Source: an uncultured Anaerolineales bacterium
GTDB lineage: Bacteria; Chloroflexota; Anaerolineae; Anaerolineales; UBA11657
Direction: 5' to 3'
Assembly (NCBI GenBank): GCA_913040765.1
Contig: CAJWIA010000036.1
Location: 1 to 10,324, forward strand
Length of the DNA: 10,324 nt
A program made the position numbers and the translations under genes. Positions 6,425-10,324 of this stretch are shown piece by piece. The notes under the pieces were generated by a model. It had not been told where the DNA came from, did no database searches, and saw only the letters and a list, made by a program, of their open reading frames with translations. Each line of letters begins with the position of its first letter. Position 1 is the stretch's first letter.

Positions 6425-7815
6425 ATACCACGAACCCGGTCTGCAGGAAACATCTTGCCAGAATTAGCAATACCTTTTGGATCAAATTCATTAGTCAACT
6501 TTAACATCTGATTGATATCCTGATCCGAAAACATGTCTGTCATCAAATGACGCTTTTCCATGCCCACACCATGCTCTCCAGTAATTGCACCTCCACGCCT
6601 AACACACATTTTGACAATCTCACTTGCAAGTGCTTCAGCTTTCTCAAGCATACCGTCTTCCCTATTGTCAAATAGAACATTAGGGTGAAGATTGCCATCT
6701 CCAGCGTGAAACACATTAGCAACCCTCACTCCATATTCCTGACTTAGAGAATCTATTTCAGCCAATGCTGCACCAAGCTGATTACGTGGCACTACACCAT
6801 CTTGCACAATGTATGCTGGACTAATCTTGCCAAGTGCGCCAAAAGCTCCTTTTCTACCTTTCCAAATTAAGTTGCGTTCTGTTTCATCCCTAGCACTTCT
6901 GACATTATATGCACCTGACTTGCTAATAATTTCTTGTAAATCCCTAAACTCTTCTTCTACTGCAGACGCCTCGCCCTCTAGCTCTACAATTAATACAGCT
7001 CCCGCATCAATTGGGTATCCAGCCTTGACAGATTCTTCTACTGCTCGCACAGTTAGATTGTCCATTATTTCCATCGCACCAGGCAACAAACCGGAAGCAA
7101 CAACGGCTGCGACAGCATCTCCTGCTAGCTCCATACTAGGATAAGCAGCCAGTACAGTCCTATATGTTTCAGGAATTGGTAACAGACGTAATGTAATCTC
7201 CAATGCTATACCAAACAAACCCTCTGAACCTACGAACAATCCAACCAAATCAGGACCTACATTCTCAAGACTTGATCCGCCTAGTTCCACTAAATTTCCG
7301 TCAGGTAATACAGCTTTAATTCCCATTACATGATTGCTAGTCATACCATATTTAAGACAATGTGCACCGCCGGAATTAAATGCGACATTACCTCCAATAG
7401 TACATACAGCCTGGCTAGATGGATCAGGAGCATAATAGAGACCATAAGGATGTGCTGCGTCCGACACATTTTTATTGATTACACCTGACTCCACAACTGC
7501 TATGCGCTGTTCTGCATCCAGACTCAGTATGCGGTTTAGACGGTTCAATCCAATTACAATCCCATCGGTGTTTGGTAACGAACCGCCCGAAAGACTAGTG
7601 CCACTACCTCGCGCAACAAAAGGCACACTGTACCGATGACATAACTGGACTATGTCAACCACTTCAGATTGTTGCTCCGGCAAAACAACTGCTCGCGGAA
7701 GTGCCTTGAAAGCCGTCAACCCATCTGATTCATATGGTATCAATTCAGACTTCGCAGTCAAAAGCTGATCCCCTGCGAGCATTTTACTCAGTTCATCAAC
7801 AAAATCAGTAAACAT
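6421..7815 (-). CDS. glcD: Glycolate oxidase FAD-linked subunit GlcD
   Basis: GlcD is the catalytic flavoprotein of glycolate/D-2-hydroxyacid dehydrogenase, oxidising a 2-hydroxyacid to the 2-oxoacid. The N-terminal FAD domain has [15 protein letters not shown] (67-81), [17 protein letters not shown] (127-143), [11 protein letters not shown] (147-157) and [16 protein letters not shown] (195-210). The C-terminal FAD-oxidase domain has [16 protein letters not shown] (368-383, with H370 and H377) and [15 protein letters not shown] (408-422), where the catalytic histidine is expected. At 464 residues it is slightly shorter than E. coli GlcD (499) but complete through [14 protein letters not shown]. 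The ATG at 7815-7813 lies 10 bp after xdhC; a G-rich stretch (AGGGGG) in the end of xdhC is 16 bp upstream, rather far for a ribosome site. It is followed directly by glcE and glcF. D-lactate dehydrogenase of the same family is the main alternative as to substrate. Confidence 0.95.
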   Translation of the reverse strand: MFTDFVDELSKMLAGDQLLTAKSELIPYESDGLTAFKALPRAVVLPEQQSEVVDIVQLCHRYSVPFVARGSGTSLSGGSLPNTDGIVIGLNRLNRILSLDAEQRIAVVESGVINKNVSDAAHPYGLYYAPDPSSQAVCTIGGNVAFNSGGAHCLKYGMTSNHVMGIKAVLPDGNLVELGGSSLENVGPDLVGLFVGSEGLFGIALEITLRLLPIPETYRTVLAAYPSMELAGDAVAAVVASGLLPGAMEIMDNLTVRAVEESVKAGYPIDAGAVLIVELEGEASAVEEEFRDLQEIISKSGAYNVRSARDETERNLIWKGRKGAFGALGKISPAYIVQDGVVPRNQLGAALAEIDSLSQEYGVRVANVFHAGDGNLHPNVLFDNREDGMLEKAEALASEIVKMCVRRGGAITGEHGVGMEKRHLMTDMFSDQDINQMLKLTNEFDPKGIANSGKMFPADRVRGI

Positions 7816-7825
7816 CTGGATTGTT

Positions 7826-8848
7826 CTAATTCCCCCTATACTGTGTTGATGTTATCTCGGCCATTATGGCGAGTGCTATCTCTTGTGGAGAACGCCCTCC
7901 AATGTCTAATCCAATAGGTGCGGATAGTCTGTCGATATCTTTTTGTTTTAGTCCTGCTTCAAACAGACGTTTTAACCTTAATGCATTAGTAGTCTGACTG
8001 CCAAGAGCCCCTACATAAAATGCTTGGCTAGGCAATGCTTTAACTAATGCTATATCATCTATCTTAGGATCATGAGTCAATACTGCGACCGCTGTAGAAC
8101 TATTTAATTCGAGCTCGTCTAATGCACTATCTGGCCATGACTGAAGTAGTAAATCAACATGTGGGAATCGGTCTTCACTGCCAAATGAACGTCGCGGATC
8201 AATCACTATTGTGCGGTAACCAATCATCTTTGCCATTTCGGATAGTGGTATGGCAATATGCACCCCACCTATCAATATTAGTGTAAGAGGAGGTGATACC
8301 ACCTCAATAAACAATTCAATGATATTCTGTAATTTTGCTGTTTTTGAAGCACCTTGCTGTAAGGAGTGTCTAGCAATACTTAAAGCATCATTATCCAAGT
8401 TAGGGTCAATACTACCTGTTTTATCACCATTTTCAGTGACAACCACCTGACGTCCAAGTAGATTTTTGGAACCGCCAATTACAGTGAGTATCGCAAGACG
8501 TTCATTGTCTGAAGCCCTAATAGCACGGAATACATCCTCATTTAGCAATTGTACAAATACGGATATTGTGCCACCACATGCTAGACCTAGCTCCCAGGCT
8601 GTATCATCCGTAACTCCAAACTCCAACAGATTAGATTGACCGGTGTTAAACACCTGTTTGGCAGCTTCTACGACAGCACCTTCAACACAACCTCCACTTA
8701 CTGAACCACACATTTTTCCGCTAGCAGTAAGCGCCATCTTGGCTCCAATAGCACGCGGAGCTGATCCCCAAGTGCTCACAACTGTAGCTAATACTACATC
8801 TTGCCCTTCAGATATCCAGCTATCTAGCTCCAGTATTATATCTCTCAC
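7826..8848 (-). CDS. xdhC: XdhC/CoxI family protein (molybdenum hydroxylase maturation factor)
   Basis: In characterised cases XdhC binds molybdenum cofactor and helps its sulfuration and insertion into xanthine dehydrogenase-type enzymes. The N-terminal XdhC/CoxI domain has [18 protein letters not shown] (21-38), [11 protein letters not shown] (46-56) and [12 protein letters not shown] (89-100); C54 and C91 are the conserved cysteines. The C-terminal Rossmann domain starts at about 189 with [18 protein letters not shown] (the usual form is GAGHVA), then VIDPRRSF (215-222), LTHDPKIDD (257-265), YVGALGSQ (278-285) and [15 protein letters not shown] (311-325). The 340 residues match the two-domain form. 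The GTG start (8848-8846) has a good ribosome site. No xdhAB or coxLMS subunit gene is in the window, so its client is unseen. The 10-bp gap to glcD suggests co-transcription with the glycolate oxidase genes. Confidence 0.9.
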   Translation of the reverse strand: MRDIILELDSWISEGQDVVLATVVSTWGSAPRAIGAKMALTASGKMCGSVSGGCVEGAVVEAAKQVFNTGQSNLLEFGVTDDTAWELGLACGGTISVFVQLLNEDVFRAIRASDNERLAILTVIGGSKNLLGRQVVVTENGDKTGSIDPNLDNDALSIARHSLQQGASKTAKLQNIIELFIEVVSPPLTLILIGGVHIAIPLSEMAKMIGYRTIVIDPRRSFGSEDRFPHVDLLLQSWPDSALDELELNSSTAVAVLTHDPKIDDIALVKALPSQAFYVGALGSQTTNALRLKRLFEAGLKQKDIDRLSAPIGLDIGGRSPQEIALAIMAEITSTQYRGN

Positions 8849-8855
8849 AAAACTA

Positions 8856-8859
8856 CCTC
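8856..8859 (-). promoter_or_regulatory. Shine-Dalgarno site of xdhC
   Basis: GAGG (in TGAGGT) lies 7 bp before the GTG at 8848-8846, the best ribosome site in the window. It decides the choice of the GTG start, as no ATG is available near the conserved beginning of the domain. Confidence 0.65.
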
Positions 8860-8904
8860 AATCCAAAATGGCTACAAGTTAAGATCTAAATTCCAACTTC
8901 CATT

Positions 8905-9405
8905 TCACCCATAAGAATGCAAATCTAAAATCTGAGGCGAATGTCCACAACCATTAATAAAATGTACCAAGTCTGATGAACGGATAGTAGTGGTAGATGT
9001 ATTCTCTAAGGGATGAAAGTTCAATAACTCGTGTTCCAAAATATTACTGTCCAGCACTACATTGACACGCTTTTCGTGATCATTAATAAGCGCAAATGGT
9101 GTCACTGCCCCAGCTTTTACACCAAGCACTTCTTCCAATATAGTTTCTCTACAGAAAGAAAGATGTCTAGACCCTATCAGATGTCGCAACTTTTTTAGAT
9201 CTACCATGGCATCTTCTAAAGTAATCAATAACCACAATTTCTTAGACTTGTCCTTCAAAAACAGATTCTTACAATGACCGCCATCAATATCTCCACGTAT
9301 CGATCGACTTTGCTCTACTGTAAATACAGGTCTGTGTTCGAATGTGGTCACACATATGTCCAACTCGCGTAATCTATTAAACAGGTCAGACTTTGTAGCT
9401 ACCAT
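8905..9405 (-). CDS. Prolyl-tRNA editing protein, YbaK/ProX (PrdX) family
   Basis: This free-standing trans-editing domain would hydrolyse mischarged tRNA; relatives called ProX or PrdX remove alanine from Ala-tRNA(Pro) made in error by prolyl-tRNA synthetase. It has the family pattern: FEHRPVFTVEQS (22-33), CKNLFLKDKSKKLWLL (45-60, with the conserved K46), LGVKAGAVTPFALIND (94-109) and VVLDSNILEHELLNFHPLENTST (116-138, where FHP and N-T-T are typical). The 166 residues match the single-domain form (about 160-175). The start ATG at 9405-9403 has AGG 4 bp upstream. It lies 87 bp after acs and 56 bp before xdhC, a looser spacing than the genes that follow, so it may form its own unit. The exact mischarged amino acid is inferred from the family; a YbaK-type Cys-tRNA(Pro) specificity is less likely given the ProX-like TPFALIND and NFHP motifs. 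Confidence 0.88.
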   Translation of the reverse strand: MVATKSDLFNRLRELDICVTTFEHRPVFTVEQSRSIRGDIDGGHCKNLFLKDKSKKLWLLITLEDAMVDLKKLRHLIGSRHLSFCRETILEEVLGVKAGAVTPFALINDHEKRVNVVLDSNILEHELLNFHPLENTSTTTIRSSDLVHFINGCGHSPQILDLHSYG

Positions 9406-9444
9406 GGCACCTTTCCGAAGAATTGCTCACAGCAGGTGAACCGC

Positions 9445-9476
9445 AGGAAAACATTTGTAGTTCAAGTCATTTTCCT
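9445..9476. repeat. Weak inverted repeat in the acs to editing-protein gap
   Basis: AGGAAAA (9445-9451) and TTTTCCT (9470-9476) are perfect 7-bp inverted copies with an 18-base loop, in the 87-bp gap after acs. It is A/T-rich and is not followed by a T-run on the minus strand, so it does not qualify as a rho-independent terminator. The rest of the gap shows no convincing promoter. Confidence 0.25.
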
Positions 9477-9492
9477 ATGTTTGGTAATAAAT

Positions 9493-10324
9493 TCAACTTT
9501 GCACCATGTCGCGAATATGTTCGACTACCTCCGGGTTTGCTAAAGTTGTTATATCGCCAACGTCGGTCGTATTAGAAATGGAAGCAAGGACCCGCCGCAT
9601 GATTTTTCCAGAACGAGTTTTTGGCATGTCGGGCACAATCCACACATTTTTAGGCCTGGCAATCTTGCCAATTTCAGTTTCAATTGCAAGTACTATTGCT
9701 TTTTCAAGATCCTTACTTGCATGCACGCTAGGTTGAAGGGAAACATAGACATCAGGTACTGTGCCCTTCAAATCATCTGAGACCGGCACAACAGCTGCTT
9801 CTGCCAGTTCAGAAATAGTCATACAGGCCGACTCCAGCTCTTTAGTACCGAGTCTGTGACCCGCAACATTGATAACATCATCGACTCGGCCCAATATACG
9901 ATAATAACCATCCGAACTTTGTGTAGCAGCATCACCTGGAAAGTACGGCCAGTCACGCCAATCTTTACTTTGTGGATCCTTACAGTATTTCTCATAGTAA
10001 GTTTTGACATAGCGGTCACGATCTCCCCATATGGTTTGAAATCCACCTGGCCAAGGATTCTGTATACAAATGTTACCAGCTATACCACTACCTTCCGCTA
10101 CTGTATTTCCATCTTCATCATAAATCACCGGATGTATTCCAGGCATCGCCGGACCAGCACTACCTGGTTTCATAGCGTGGATAGCAGGCATTGTGCTACA
10201 CAAAAACCCTCCTGTCTCAGTCTGCCACCAAGTATCCACGACAGCAGCTTCGCCTTTGCCAATAACATCATAGTACCAACGCCACACCTCTGGCTCAATC
10301 GGCTCACCAACTGTAGTCATATGC
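9493..10324 (-). CDS. acs: Acetyl-CoA synthetase (AMP-forming), C-terminal part
   Basis: This is the last 277 residues or so of Acs (usually about 650), which activates acetate with ATP and CoA through acetyl-AMP. The frame runs through the window end; the ATG at 10320 is internal (the family reads GTVGEPINPE there). Motifs seen, numbered from that Met, are TVGEPIEPEVWRWY (3-16), VVDTWWQTETGG (27-38, the tryptophan pair of the acetate pocket), YFPGDAATQSSDGYYRILGR (127-146, written here as family A7/A8 region), DDVINVAGHRLGTKELESA (148-166) and PKTRSGKIMRR (234-244), whose lysine is the adenylation residue known to be acetylated in Acs. Before the GDA motif there is a short extra segment (DPQSKDWRDWP) not found in the Salmonella-type enzyme, and GDG is GDA. 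A propionyl-CoA synthetase is the main alternative. The stop at 9495-9493 is intact. Confidence 0.93.
   Translation of the reverse strand, partial: HMTTVGEPIEPEVWRWYYDVIGKGEAAVVDTWWQTETGGFLCSTMPAIHAMKPGSAGPAMPGIHPVIYDEDGNTVAEGSGIAGNICIQNPWPGGFQTIWGDRDRYVKTYYEKYCKDPQSKDWRDWPYFPGDAATQSSDGYYRILGRVDDVINVAGHRLGTKELESACMTISELAEAAVVPVSDDLKGTVPDVYVSLQPSVHASKDLEKAIVLAIETEIGKIARPKNVWIVPDMPKTRSGKIMRRVLASISNTTDVGDITTLANPEVVEHIRDMVQS

Noticed and set aside
8849..8904. Promoter for xdhC in the 56-bp gap
   Set aside because: TTGGAA and TTAACT resemble a -35 element, but no matching -10 box at proper spacing could be supported by eye.
9445..9476. Rho-independent terminator after acs
   Set aside because: The stem is only 7 bp and A/T-rich with an 18-base loop, and no T-run follows in the direction of transcription.

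Overview
The window is a dense bacterial gene block read entirely from the minus strand. It holds ten genes with gaps of 0 to 87 bp and several one-base stop/start overlaps. Shine-Dalgarno-like sites precede several starts, and GTG or TTG starts are common. Base composition by eye is about 40-45% GC. The enzymes suggest an aerobic, quinone-respiring bacterium: class 2 (quinone-linked) dihydroorotate dehydrogenase, GlcDEF-type glycolate/2-hydroxyacid dehydrogenase, AMP-forming acetyl-CoA synthetase, and an XdhC-type maturation factor for a molybdenum hydroxylase. The inverted PyrF-PyrE fusion and the style of the Acs and XdhC proteins remind me of marine Chloroflexota (SAR202-like). That placement is a low-confidence inference and no marker gene here proves it.

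In transcription order (high to low coordinates): (1) 10324-9493, C-terminal 40% or so of acetyl-CoA synthetase, entering from outside the window; (2) 9405-8905, a free-standing prolyl-tRNA editing domain (YbaK/ProX family); (3) 8848-7826, an XdhC/CoxI family protein; (4) 7815-4034, glcD, glcE and glcF, the three subunits of a membrane-linked glycolate oxidase; (5) 4018-1, pyrC, pyrB, a fused pyrF-pyrE and the start of pyrD, which leaves the window at base 1. There is no gene-free stretch over 100 bp, no RNA gene, no mobile element, no CRISPR array and no convincing rho-independent terminator.

The pyr genes cover every de novo step from carbamoyl phosphate to UMP: PyrB (carbamoyl aspartate), PyrC (dihydroorotate), PyrD (orotate), then OPRT and ODC in one chain. 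Carbamoyl phosphate synthetase (carAB) and an ATCase regulatory chain (pyrI) are not in the window. The most striking point is that both PyrC and PyrB look like the DHO and ATC domains of the animal/fungal multienzyme CAD rather than like the E. coli enzymes. They are also adjacent in the CAD order (DHO then ATC). The next gene is an ODC-OPRT fusion in the order opposite to animal UMP synthase. The glc and pyr blocks are separated by only 15 bp and are probably co-transcribed. Both feed electrons into the quinone pool (GlcDEF and PyrD), but a functional reason for the linkage is speculation. One possible gene irregularity is the 5' end of glcE: it has no ATG in frame, whereas a well-placed ATG overlapping the glcD stop lies one base out of frame.
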